In this document: piece after piece, positions 22,876 to 34,017 of the stretch
Numbering within the stretch: position 1 is the first letter of the stretch
Layout: every line of letters starts with the position of its first letter
Assembly: GCA_033239125.1 (NCBI GenBank)
Contig: BSWB01000006.1
Span: 120,016,242-120,080,241, forward strand
Length of the DNA: 64,000 nucleotides
Direction of reading: 5' to 3'
DNA from: Fagopyrum homotropicum
Lineage: Eukaryota; Streptophyta; Magnoliopsida; Caryophyllales; Polygonaceae
Position numbers and translations under genes: made by a program
Notes under the pieces: generated by a model
What the model saw: only the letters and a program-made list of their open reading frames with translations
Databases searched by the model: none
What the model was told of the DNA's origin: nothing

Positions 22876-24024
22876 CGCTCAAGAGCCGCAGTGTACAAGA
22901 TTAAAGGCCTCCTTGATATTGGTGCCATCAAAATTGGTGGATTCACCATATACTTCTTGATGCTATCCAGGGCATTTTGGCATGATTGATCCCATATAAA
23001 TGGAGTATCTTTCTTCATTAACCTTAGAAATGGTTGACATCTTCCGGTTAAATTCGAAATGAAACGTCGGATGTAAGCAAGTTTTCCATGTAAGCCCCGA
23101 AGCTCGCGGAGATTCCTTGGAGGAGGCATATTCATGACTGCCTTAATTTTATGAGGATCAATTTCAATTACCCGACCCCGAACGATAAAACCAAGAAATT
23201 TTCCGGATGTCATACCGAAAGCACATTTGAGGGGATTCATCTTCAACTGGTGCTTGCGTAGCCTTTCAAAACCCTTCGAAGATCATTTGGGTGATCTTCT
23301 CTTTCTTTTGTTTTGACAACTAAATCATCCACATACCACTCAACTGTGTTATGAAGCAAATCCCGAAAGATAATTGTCATGGCTCTTTGATAAGTTGCTC
23401 CCGCATTTTTCAGACCAAAAGGCATTATTGTATAACAATAGGTGCCTTGAGGTGTTCGGAAAGTTGTTAGCTCTTCGTCACGAGGATCCATTTTAATTTG
23501 ATTGTATCCTGAGAACCCATCCATGAAAGACAAAGCCTTGAATCCGGTGGTACATCAACCAATAACTCGGTTATAGGTAATGGAAATACGTCTTTAGGGC
23601 ATGCTTCATTCAAATCCCTAAAATCCACACAAATACGGAGTTGTCCATTTTTCTTCCTCACAGGAACAATGTTGGCTAGCCAAATCGGATATTGGACCTC
23701 ACGAATGAAACCCGCCTCGATAAGCTTCTTAACCTCAATATTTATTTGGACTATCAACTCGGGACGAAAACGGCGTTGTGCTTGTTTCACTGGCTTTTTC
23801 TCTTCAGAGATTGCTTGTTTATGCATTCCCACTTCCGGGTCTAAACCAGGCATATCTTGATAACCCCAAGCAAACACATCTTTGTACTCCTTGAAAAGTT
23901 CTTCATATATTATTTTTTCTTCATTGGTCAACAATGCACTAACAAGGACGGGTTTAGGACATTCAAGAGTGCCTAAATAAATTTCTTGAAGATCATCAAC
24001 TGTAACTTGTCCACCGTCTTCCAT
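22876..24024 (-). pseudogene. Tat/Ogre reverse transcriptase (upstream half of split pol)
   Basis: From the N-terminus: QAQRRFRPELIVQINIEVKK, PVRKKNGQLRICVDFRDLNEACPKD, FMDGFSGYNQIKM (motif A), MPFGLKNAGATYQRAM, YVDDLVVKT (catalytic motif C), then CAFGMTSGKFLGFIV and LRGLHGKLAYIRRFISN. Frames change near 23540 (before motif A) and near 23245. The protein is cut at 22875 by the Athila insertion and resumes at 9564. The sequence pattern (VDFRDLNEACPKD, YVDD) is typical of Tat RTs. Confidence 0.88.
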
Positions 24025-24538
24025 TTCTGTCGGTGCTGGTTGAACTGTATTGATGAATTCTCCTCTATATCAACAAACACCATGTTCACCTCTTCTACTT
24101 CAGCATTCATGAAATCTTCATTTGGCTTTTGCACAAGCAACCTTGCTTTCTTCTTTTTCTTACTGATCCTCCATTTTTTGATTTGTTTTTAGGCCTATCA
24201 ACATATTCAAGCCTTTGAAAAACAGAAGCTCTTGTTGTTCTAGTTGTTGGACCGGTTTCAAGCCTACCAAAAACTGAAATCCGAGATGTTGATGCTTTAT
24301 CTTCGAGAAACAAGCTTTGCTCATCCGGAGTCAATGTCGTAGGCTCTTCAAAACTCGCTGTCAATATACCCCCTTCGTGAGAAACCTTCAACTTTTCAAT
24401 ATCATCCTCATTGTAGGGGATATATGGATCTTTTCTTTTTGATAAGAACTTTGAGTTTTTCACTTTGAGTTTTTTGTTCAACTTCCTTAAAAGTGTTTTA
24501 GAGGGAGGATTGTTGGATTCAACTCTTGACACTACCCT
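24025..24538 (-). pseudogene. Tat linker between protease and RT
   Basis: The frame 24532-24107 has a basic N-terminal part and two related motifs, ISVFGRLETG and ASVFQRLEYV, of a kind found in this position in Tat polyproteins. No enzyme domain is seen. Ogre elements often have a spliced intron around here; no splice sites were verified. Confidence 0.6.
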
Positions 24539-26053
24539 TCATTTATCACTTGTTTTAAACCTAAAGGACCTTTGAATGACCAAAGTCGTTTTTGGAATAG
24601 ACTGGTCAATTTTCCGTAGAGGAAATGTGTAACTTGCCATGAGAGAGTTCATAGCCTTTCCTACCGAGTTCAAAGGTTTTTGGCCGGCTTGTCGTTTTTC
24701 TTTTGGTGTGTACTTAAACAACACCTTATAACATGAATCGCCTTTCTCATTCTTCCCGTTGAGAGAAACCTTAGGTGCTTGGTGAACATTATTGGTATTT
24801 TTACCATTGACAACCTTCATGGGCACGTTTGAGTTGAAACTAACCGCCTTATAAAACTTGGCATCGGCATAACTAACACTTTCTCCATGAAAAGGGTTAG
24901 GGTCGCCCCGAATAATCCTTTCAATTCCATTATCATCAGTGTATTTTAAACATTGATGAAGAGTAGAAACAATGGATTTACTAGCATGAAGCCATGGTCG
25001 ACCAAGTAAAGCATTATAAGAGGTGTCCGCATCTATGACATGGAACAAAGCATCTTTATAAAGATTGTCAAGAACAATCTGTAATGCAATGGTACCCATG
25101 GCTTTTTGTCCCACTTGATTGAAACCTTGGATGGTTAGCAAAGTAGGAGATAAATGTGCGGTCGTCAGCCCCATTGTCCTTAGTACCCTTAATGGAAGAA
25201 GATTTACTGTGGATCCACAATCCAAAAGGATTCGATTGACCTTTGTATCCCCAATGGTGCCCGTAACATATAATGGCCGATTATGATATTCGTTCCCCAA
25301 TTGAAGATCTTCATCCGAGAATGTTATACAAGTCATGCATGAGGCACATTGAGTTGACGGAGATAATGAAACATCATTAACCTCCACCATTTCAACTTGA
25401 TCTTTATAATCTTCGGGATCCATAAGAGCTTGAATTAACGCCTTCCTCAATTCATTTGACATTTGTAGGGCATCATAAACACTCAAGCATGCAGGCATGC
25501 GCTTCAAGTGACTAATGACGTCATATTTTACTTTCTCTTTGTACGGAGTTTTATGAAGCGAAACCGGTGGGTGGGAAGTGGATTCTTTTTGTAATGCCTC
25601 AATGTCCTCCACATTTTTCTGAGGTAATTGAGGTGTTTCTTTCTCAAGAAGACGTTCTTCAAAATTTGTCACTTTAGAATGTTCATTGGACATCGATCCT
25701 TTCTCCTTTCTTTTTTCATTAGGTTTCGGAGATAGAAGTTGACGTTCGGAACGAAGAGAAACTGCATCAACTTCTGGTTCCTCCTCTTCTTCACATATGT
25801 CGGCCCATGTGGCCATGCAACATTGAGCAACTTCATCGCCCCAAAATACCTCATCTTCTGAAGGTTCTTCATCACCATAAAACTTCTTTGGGACAAAATC
25901 TTTTAGGGTAACCGGTACCCTCTCAGGTTGAACATATTCTTCTTCAGAATCAGAACTTGGTTTCTTTTCTTTCTTGTTTTTCTTCCGTTTGTTCTTCTTG
26001 TTTTTCTTTTTCTCGGGTTTTCTTCCGATCATTCTAAACCCGGGAGAACTCAA
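24539..26053 (-). pseudogene. Tat/Ogre aspartic protease region
   Basis: A 504-codon frame. The first 120 residues are highly charged (KKKNKKNKRKKNKKEKK). The protease core has RPLYVTGTIG, LLDCGSTVNLLP (catalytic Asp about residue 278), LTIQGF and NALLGRPWLHASKS. This would cut the polyprotein. The middle triad residue is Cys (DCG). The frame is open through the domain, but flanking gag and RT frames are broken, so it is not part of an intact polyprotein. The start is chosen only as the open frame limit. Confidence 0.82.
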
Positions 26054-26326
26054 TTTTTTAGTGGCTTCTGGCCAAGTCTTTCGAGTTACACAAGTTTTCT
26101 ACTCAAAATCACTATCAATGTCAAGATCATCGTCATCTGAAAACAAATCTTTGATATCTGAGCACGTCATGATCTCATATAGAGTTGGGACTCCGGGACC
26201 ATCTCTTGGCATATCAGGGTATGCCCAAACGATGCGGATATCATTGCCACTGTCTACTGAAAATTGTACGGGTATCGCCATCATAGGTAAGGAAACCGTG
26301 GGAATACCCTCATCTTCATTTATCCA
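26054..26326 (-). other. Tat gag-protease junction, degenerate
   Basis: Asp/Ser-rich acidic translation (DDDDLDIDSDFE at 26105-26140) with stops; probably the eroded link between gag and protease. No separate gene. Confidence 0.45.
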
Positions 26327-28686
26327 TTATTGTTCTTTGAGTGTATTTGGAGTCACCAAATTATCCGCATCCACTAAGGATGTAGCATTTGATGAAGCCT
26401 TTGGAGCTACCGAGTCTTCACCTTCAATCTCGATCTCTCCTTTGTTAATCATCCTCTCGACTATATCTTTGAAGACATAACAATCTTTGATAGGGTGACT
26501 GAAAATTTGGTGATAAGAACAATACTTTGGATCATTTGTCCTTCCAACTTCATTTGGCCTTTTTGACTCTGGAAGTGTAAGAAGCTTAGACGAAATCAAC
26601 TCATCGAAAATCCCTTAGACATCATCATCATCAAATGGATATTTCTTTTGCTTCCTTTCCTCAAGAGTGAGTCTTTTAATGGCATCTTTACCTTTTCCTC
26701 TATCTTGATTTTGGGAATTATTTCCCGTGGAGACTTTATTTCCGGGTTTAATAAAGGTTGCCATAGACTCTCCCTTTTAAAGGGTCTTTTCCATCAGCTC
26801 TTTTGAATTCATTTGCTTGAGGACGATATGATTTTGCATCACGCCGAGCCAATTGTCGTTCAACATTGCAAGCCTTTGAAACTAAGGCATCAAAAGAATG
26901 AGGCTCAGCACTACCAACATGCACTGCTAACTCAGGAATTAAGTTATTAGTACACATCTAGACACATGCCTCTTCACTTAGCTTTTCTGAGCATTGAAGT
27001 CTCAAGCTTCGCCATGTGGCGATAAAATCATTTTCAAGCTCATTTAACCTTTGAAAGGTATTAGCAAGATCCATAATGGATACCTTTGCCTTAGAGCTCA
27101 CAAATTGAGCTAGGAATGCTCTTTGTAACATCCCATGTGTGGATTGATCCTAGCTGAAGTTAAGTGTACCAAGTAAATGCCGATCCCTTTAAAGATTGAA
27201 CAAATTGTCGGATCAATAAAGCATCACTCAATGCGGTCTCACCACATGCTGAGTAGAAATGAGCCAAATGCTCGTGTGGTGATCCATGCATTCCATCAAA
27301 CTTATCAAAAGTTGGTCTTTGATAACCGGGAGGGAATGGTACTGAATCATATTGGATCGGATATGGCTTTCCATACCCAAGTACTGGAGGGTTTTGCGAT
27401 ACTTGGAATTCTCGGATTCCTCGGGCAATCATCTCCCTAATCTCTTGTGGGGAAACTGACGAGCTACCACCAGGACTTTCATCATTTGTCCTTATTGGCT
27501 CATGTCGACTAGCATTAGCTTGGTTCTCAATTTGAGCCATAAGTGTAGCTATTTGAGCTTCTCTTACGGCTAATGACCTTTGCAAGTCTTGAAGTTGTTC
27601 CTCAACACTTGTTGTTCCGGTCATGAACACTTGCATGTTCTCAGATTCATCTTGGGTTACGACGTTTGTTGCTCCTTCCTTTGTAATAACATGTGGAAAT
27701 TCCTCCTCTAGGAATAGAGAGGATAAATCTTCATACAAAGGAGAACTTGAACTTTCCTCCAATTCTCGTTGTGGACTTGGTGGTTATGAAGTTACTTGAG
27801 CATAAGTCATTGACTTAGCTTTTGATCTTGTAACTGGACCATCACAAGACACAACTTGAGCCTCTTGCGAGACAAAGCTTTTGGAAATACAAAGACTTCT
27901 TTCTCTCTTTTGAGTTTTAGAAGTTTCTTCAATCACTTCTTTCTCATTTGGATTTTTCTTGACCCGTGAGGGTTTGATGATTTTAAGCTTTGAAGCTTTT
28001 GGTTGAGCACCCTCCTCAAAATAAGAAGTCATGTAGACTTGCTCAAATTTGTCCAATGTGATAGGAATTGACCCTACAAGAATTTGCCTTGCGGTAGTCA
28101 TTGGATAATTATCCATTGCATACTTTGAGTCTAAAAGCTCTTTTGCAGCTTCACAAAGGATTGCATTGGCTTGCTTTAGAGCCGGTCAGGAAGCTAGCTT
28201 ACGAAGCGGTCCAGTGTTACGGCGGGAACCATTCTTGCGTCCCCTCTTTTTCCGAGACTTGTTCACCTTCTTAACAGTGTTTTCAGCAAGAATACCAACA
28301 GGCGCAACATTCTTCTTGATGACTCGAATGATTGACCTTGGGACAACCCTAGCAGATGGCTTTGTGCCATTACAGCTAGGAATGGTGTCATTTCCAACCT
28401 TGACATAAGCACGTTTCTTGTTGGTGAACTTGTTGTTTGGCTTCATGCCCCCATGTCCCGATAGAGCCATGGATGTCCTCGGAGCTTGTTCCTCTAAACC
28501 TTGAAGACTCTTGAAAGAGTTCTTCAAAGGGATTTCAGTATAGATTGCATTGGGAGCAATGTCAAAGACAACCTCAAATGACTTGCGGCGGAGCCATCGT
28601 CCTCCTTGAATGACGAAGGTAGCCGGAAGTTCATTGAAATTCACAATTGCCCTTGACTCCATTTCCTTGCAATCAAATAAGATCAA
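26327..28686 (-). pseudogene. gag: Tat/Ogre gag and upstream ORF1-like region, many stops
   Basis: Starts near 28686 (internal Met of MESRAIVNFNELP at 28662) about 45 bases after the primer site. An N-terminal part of unknown function (GGRWLRRKSFEVVFDIAP; basic KKVNKSRKKRGRKNGSRR) runs to TGA at 28188, then continues in the same frame to TAA at 27783 and 27160. The gag core is recognisable after 27400 (YQRPTFDKFDGMHGSPHEHL, FVQSLKGSAFTWYT). Further pieces are 26957-26748 and 26599-26327, the last with a CX2HX9C knuckle-like CSYHQIFSHPIKDC typical of Tat gag. At least five in-frame stops make it inactive. Confidence 0.8.
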
Positions 28687-28728
28687 ACATTAGTATATGT
28701 ATAACTTAGAGATGAAAAGAAAGAAAAG

Positions 28729-28746
28729 GTCCCACTGGGCGTGCCA
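28729..28746 (-). promoter_or_regulatory. Primer binding site of the Tat/Ogre-like element
   Basis: The - strand TGGCACGCCCAGTGGGAC, six bases inside the 5' LTR. It begins with the TGG that pairs with a tRNA CCA end and resembles the tRNA-Arg-type primer sites of Ogre relatives; the tRNA identity was not verified. Confidence 0.7.
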
Positions 28747-28752
28747 AAAATA

Positions 28753-31050
28753 TGTTGAGTAAAAATGTACACACATTTACAAAACGCCTTTTATATTTTA
28801 TTCGAATACAAATTTACAAAACACATTTTATTTAATTTTAATTTGAGTTCGACCCTCTCTTTTTGACCTTTTGATTCCAAGTTATATAAATACCGATATT
28901 TGGTTTGTTTTGGTGATTTGGGCTGCACCCGTTTTTGGACGGGTTGCCTACGTACCTCGTTAAAGAGGATCAGGCCTCACGTAGTTCCGTGCGGTGTTTT
29001 CATGCATCAGAGAATCAAAGTCCTGACCCACCTTCTAGGAAGGGTTACCCAGACGATGATTCAACTATCATTTGCATGGCATTTATATCTAGATCATGCA
29101 TCAAAGGATTAAATTAAACCCACCTTCTAGGAAGGGTTGCTTAATTAATCCCACTATCATGCACACGATCAAGAAGAGTGATATTTTATTTATTTATATT
29201 TTATATTTTAGTTTATTTTATTTTGTGACTGAATTCGGTTCTTAATTTATTAAATTTCCTACGTATCCTTTATTAGGAATCACGTCGTACGTAGTTCTTA
29301 GATGATTGGGGTTTTTTGTGGTTAAACTCGACGAGCGGATGCTTTATATCGAGTTCATGAATATTTGAGAATTTTGGTTTAATTTCAAAATTTATTTTGA
29401 AGTTGACATTATTTGGACGGTGCGACTGAATCCGATATTAGATTTCCTACGTATCTCGGAAAGAGCATCAAGTCATGACGCAGTTCTGGATGAAAATATA
29501 TATAGCTTGGATTTTTGTGATTAAACTCGATGTGCGGATGCATTATACCGAGTTTAGAAAATTGGGTGTCTTTTGATTTTATGTCCAAAGATTTGATTCA
29601 AAATTTACTTTACTCGGACGGGTCTACTGAATCCAATTTAATTTAATATCGGATTTCCTACGTAGCTCGGAAAGAGCATCAAGTCATAACGTAGTTCTAC
29701 ATGAAAAGATATGTAGTTTGGATTTTTGTGAAGTTAAACTCGATGAGCGGATGCTATATATCGAGTTAAGAATATATGACATTTTATAATATTTGAATTT
29801 GATTTGCGACTGTACCCGATATAATTAATATCGAGTTACCTACGTAGCCTTTTAAAATGGCGTCAAGTCTTTACGTAGTTCTACAAGAGCTACTTTTAAT
29901 TTAATATTTTATGACAGAACTTGGTATTTCATTGTTCTTGCCTAAATCGATTTGATTTAACCATCAACTTCACTCATGTCTTCTCATTTATATTTTGGCC
30001 TTTTGATTTCTAGAAGCACAATGTTCTTCTCTGCTTCTTTTTTTTTTTGCTGATTCTGGATAGTCTTTTCTGTAAATGTTTTGTGTATTCTTTGTAGAAT
30101 ACGGTTTCTTTCCTTTACAACCATTCTCGATCTTATGCTTTTAACAAAATTGAGGCCAAATGGCTCAGTTGTAGCATCGGAATCGATTGATTCCAAATGA
30201 CTACAGATTTGCAGCGGGAAATCAATCGATTTCAACCAATTGCGAGTGTTTGTGTGTAGTGGTCGAAAGTATGCACTTCCAAACCATTATGAGTTTAGTG
30301 CAGAGATCGAATCTGTTTTGATGGATATTTGCGGCTTTCATATGCAAAGGGTTGAAAGAAATGAAGAAGAAGGAAGAATGATTTATGTAAAATCATTTAC
30401 AAAAATGATTTTTTTTGGTTTCTACCTCTTCTTTCTTTCTCTTTCTGTATTTCCTTCTTCTATACTTGGTTTCCTCTTCTTTTCTTCCTCTGTATCTTCC
30501 TTATGTAGTAAGTGTTTGGTTTTTTGCAGCTTCACGTTCAAAGGGGTTATTTTGTTAACTTCCCACTAACCATGAAGGAGATGTTCCCTTTTTATACAGA
30601 AGAGTGGAGAGATTAATGGAGGTTTAAAGGGGTTATTTTGTTAACTTCCCACTAACCCACCACTTGTATTATTATTTTTATTTATTTTATAGAAATTTAT
30701 TCCTCTCATTTGTTGCAGATTTGAGGATTGAACGTGTTTTCAAATACACTCCTTTATAATTGTTTTATTTATTTAAATTTAGTCTTTTTAGCTAATTTAT
30801 ATAAATAGTTAGCATTTGGACTAAAATATGTTATGGGTAGAAGCTTAAACAATCTTGAATTTATCTAATATTATTAGATTAATGAGAATCATATTAACAA
30901 ACATGATTGTTATATTTTTGGAATCCCAATTTCAAATTAGCTCTATGCTAAATTTTAAGAAATTAATCAAATGTTTAAAATATGATTAATTTCCTGAGAT
31001 TTTATATAAGAGGATGAATAATAAGAATTCATAAAATTTTACCCCAAACA
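28753..31050 (-). repeat. 5' LTR of the Tat/Ogre-like element
   Basis: 2298 bp; about 50 substitutions against 2440-4719 by eye. It has the hairpin array at 28918-29884 and a TATA-like TATAAAAAGGG at 30586-30596 (- strand). A 32-bp stretch from 30626-30657 is repeated at 30540-30571, replacing a few bases of the other LTR. Confidence 0.92.
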
Positions 31051-31146
31051 TCTGTTTCCGTGTGTTGTTGTGATCGTGAGCTTTTACAAGTTTCGGGACG
31101 AAACTTCTTTTTAGGAGGATCTGATGTAAGATTCTAGGTTTTTGCC

Positions 31147-31223
31147 TTCACCGCCCCTGCGGTGAAGAGGGCCGCCCCCGCGGCCAGCCGCCCCTGCGGC
31201 TGTGGGATCCGCCCCTGCGGATC
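31147..31223 (+). repeat. Four covarying hairpins in the chromovirus LTR
   Basis: TTCACCGC-CCCT-GCGGTGAA (31147-31166), GGCCGC-CCCC-GCGGCC (31170-31185), CAGCCGC-CCCT-GCGGCTG (31185-31202) and GATCCGC-CCCT-GCGGATC (31206-31223). The core and loop stay constant while the outer base pairs change on both sides. Confidence 0.9.
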
Positions 31224-31732
31224 GTGCGACAGATCGCGCCGATCTATTTTCGTCGTTTTATCTTTCTTCCATAGATAGAATATCCTATATTTTATCTTAT
31301 GGGCCGGTTTCCTTATCTTCTTCCTAAACCCTAGACGCCCTTCCTTCTTTTCTTTCTAGTCCGTTCCTATATATTCTCTTCTTTCTCCCCTTTAATCCGT
31401 TCCTTGCTATCATATTCAAACCCTAGAGAGTTGCAGCCATTCCTTGCCTCCTGCGACCCTGTTGAACGTGTAAGTTCTTCATCCTTTGTTCCTCCTTACG
31501 TTCTTGTACTGCAGCATGCTTCCTTCCTTTCGTTTTCTTCTTCTTCGCTCCTTTTCTTCTTCTCCAAGAATCAAGTTTGAACCTTGATTCTTGTTGCCTT
31601 CCCGTTGTTGATGTATCGTTGTTCTCAGGCTCTTTGGAGTTGAGTCTTGACGTGTTGGAGCCAAACGTTCGAGCTTTGGTTGCCCTTGCTGCGAGTTTTG
31701 TCGAAGAAGAAAGCCGACAACGCTTTCTGTCA

Positions 31733-31823
31733 CGCCGCCGCCCCTGCGCCTGCACAGAGCCGCCCCTGTGCCTCTGTCACAGCCGCCCCTGTGCATCTGT
31801 CTAGCCGCCCCTGCGGTTTTTCT
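31733..31823 (+). repeat. Second hairpin cluster in the chromovirus LTR
   Basis: Four further CCGCCCCTG words. Two use other stems, GCACAG/CTGTGC and CACAG/CTGTG, around the same CCGCCC core; the last is AGCCGC-CCCT-GCGGTT. Confidence 0.8.
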
Positions 31824-32232
31824 ACAGTAACTCCCGTCTTTGGTGAGTTGCATCCTTCCTTCCTTTCCTCGTTCCTTCCTTGGTTCCTTACGGTTTTTCC
31901 TTGTTCCCTTGAGTTGTTGTAAAACTAAGGTTGAGCCCTTAGCATGTGTTGATCTCTTAGAGATCGTTGCGACTAGAAGTCATAGACTTCTAGCAACCGT
32001 TTCGTTCCTAATTCGTGTTGCTTGTTTGTGCAGGCTTTTCTTGTTTCTTTCCTGAGGGAAACTGAGTTGTTCCTGAGTTGTGTTGATCTCTTGTGTTACC
32101 TTCGTGTGAGGTAAGTCCCTTGGACTTACTTAGCTTCATTCCGCGTATTAGTTGGATTGTATTGGCTTGTTTGCGGTGCTATCATGTTGTAACGGATAAT
32201 TGGAAATAGGATTCATCCTTTGTTAACCTTAA

Positions 32233-32237
32233 TTGGT
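32233..32237. repeat. Target site duplication TTGGT, left copy (right copy TTGGC at 55110-55114)
   Basis: Four of five bases match on the two sides of the family-2 element, consistent with one later change. Confidence 0.7.
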
Positions 32238-34000
32238 TGTTCGCACCAAACGGTGTGTCCAAGCTTTAAATTTATAACCCTAGATGTAAGCTTAAAACAA
32301 GGATGCGAACCCGCAGTGTACGGGTCAATCGTAGTAAAAAGCAAGAAATTCCAAGGGTTGATCACAGGGACTTAGTGAAACAAAACAGGTAGAGGTTTGT
32401 CAATGCAACTACTAACCACAAAAGTGATCAAAGCAATCAAAGATGATAAAAAGTCAATTAAGGAAATATGCAATTCTAGGGATTAAAGCATATAGTTGTG
32501 GTTCCAACTCAAGATCTAAAGATAAGCGGACAAAGCTGAGATATTTGCATAGGGAAGGTGTTACTAAAGTGGAATAGATCACCGGGTAAGTCTCACTACT
32601 CACTAATCCTAAACCGTAACTCCTATTATCGGGTAAGTCTCAAAGAATTAAGGAAAAGAACTATGACCTCAAACTAACACTCCAACTAAGGAAATAGAAT
32701 TAACCTTGACCAGGTAAGTCTCAGGCTAACTCACATAGATGGGATGAAAGCACACTCAAACCCCAATAAAGGATAAACCTTTATTACCTACACTTATGAT
32801 CTTTGGTAAACAAACAAAGGAATTACCGGGTAAGTCTCATCCTAGGCTTGCATTGAACCAGGAAAGGTGTAATAAGAATAGGATTTGGCAAACTCTAACA
32901 CTTAACTCTCAGTTTCGGATCAGGTAAGTCACCTCGGTCAGAAGAATTCCACCCCGGCCGAGATGTTCATCGACTGAGCGAGATGCTTTAGGGTTAAGGA
33001 TAAAGACTCGAGCTTTCAGGGTCCTACTGTGATTAAGATTATTCTATCATTGATTTTCCCACAACCTTCAACCAATTACCCTAGAATCACACAAGGAAAT
33101 TAGCCACTCATCATCATGAAAATAATAATCAAATATAAGGGAAGAAAGAAAATAATTGAACAAGAAAACCTTAAGAGTAAGGCTTCAATAACTGAATCAA
33201 TTATCAATCAACAAGCGTTCTTTGGATCAAAATCCAATAAGACAAACAACAATATAGGGAGTCTAAGAGAATCTTACAAAACCCTTCACAAAGCTATAAA
33301 AGCTATAAACTTTCTTCCTTCAATCTTCAACCTTCAAAAAGGTTCTTCAAATCTCCCAACTATGGGACTGCGGCTGTTCCGGTGTGTAAGCATGTCTCCG
33401 GGTGATAGCGGGTGTTGGAGTTGTGGAAAATCCAACCCTTTTTATAGGAAAATTACCCTCCAAAGATAAGATATCTTAGAAAGATCTTTTCCCATAAAAA
33501 TAGGTAAAATATATGGGCTAAATTATCTTCTTCCTTCCAGGAATCCAGCCTAAAAATATAAGATCCTCTTTCCAAAAATAAAAGATCTCAGCCAAGAATA
33601 AAATATCCTTGCCGCGTCCAAGGTGTTCGCCTCGGTCGAGTCAGCTCCTCTGGATCACCTCGGTCGAGGTGACTTCTTAGTCAACTGAGGTGAATCACAA
33701 CTGAATGTGAAATCTCTCAAATCTGGTCCAAAGTGAATCTCCAATCCAATTTCATGATTCCTGGATTCTTCCTTAAGCTCCTGATTGTAGCTCCAATGAC
33801 TCCTTAGCTCCTTTAGCTCCATTTTGATGCAAAACGTGCCATTTTACCTACGATTACAACGAAATTTGGTGTAGACCTCAATTCCCACTAAGGTAGATGA
33901 AACAACAATATAATCACATAATATACATTCAAACATGCAGATTATTGAAGATAAAACGTCTAAACAGGCCCCAAAATATAGACAATAGTTCATGCTATCA
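32238..34000 (-). repeat. 3' LTR of Athila family-2
   Basis: TGTTCGCACC...GCTATCA on the + strand. It has CACCTCGGTCGAGGTG words at 33636-33695 and 32928-32965, the conserved GCGAACCCGCAGTGTACGG word at 32304-32322, and a repeated CCGGGTAAGTCTCA phrase four to five times. Confidence 0.95.
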
Positions 34001-34017
34001 AAATACCCCATACTTAG
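34001..34017 (-). promoter_or_regulatory. Polypurine tract, Athila family-2
   Basis: The - strand reads GCTAAGTATGGGGTATTT against the 3' LTR start TGATAGC, closely like the family-1 tract. Confidence 0.7.

Larger units (their letters stand above)
2440..31050 (-). mobile_element. Tat/Ogre-like Ty3/gypsy element, nested-in and decayed
   Basis: The element is bounded by 2.3-kb LTRs (2440-4719 and 28753-31050) that start TGTTTGGGG and end CTCAACA on the sense (-) strand. Flanking target bases are TTTGT (2435-2439) and TCTGT (31051-31055), a 5-bp duplication with one change. Sense order is 5' LTR, primer site, long gag-like region, protease, RT, RNase H, a second archaeal-type RNase H, integrase, purine tract, 3' LTR. 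The second RNase H places it in the Tat lineage (Ogre relatives). About 50 substitutions separate the LTRs by eye (about 2.2 %). Two younger insertions lie inside: an Athila family-2 LTR (5604-7367) and a full Athila family-1 element (9565-22870). Every coding domain is broken. Confidence 0.9.
31051..32237 (+). mobile_element. Tekay-like chromovirus, segment 2 (3' end and first part of 3' LTR)
   Basis: Bases 31051-31124 are the last internal bases. The LTR starts TGTAAGATTC at 31125 and is interrupted at 32237 by the Athila family-2 element. A TATA-like TATATATT lies at 31368-31375. Short ORFs at 31423-31922 on both strands are not supported as genes. Confidence 0.85.

Noticed and set aside
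31147..31223. CRISPR-like array
   Set aside because: Repeats are under 20 bp, spacers are 3-5 bp, no cas genes, plant nuclear context; the pattern is hairpin-based.
31423..31922. Overlapping ORFs in both directions in the chromovirus LTR
   Set aside because: They translate CT-rich and CCGCCCCTG hairpin sequence, have no conserved motif, and LTRs of this clade are not protein coding.
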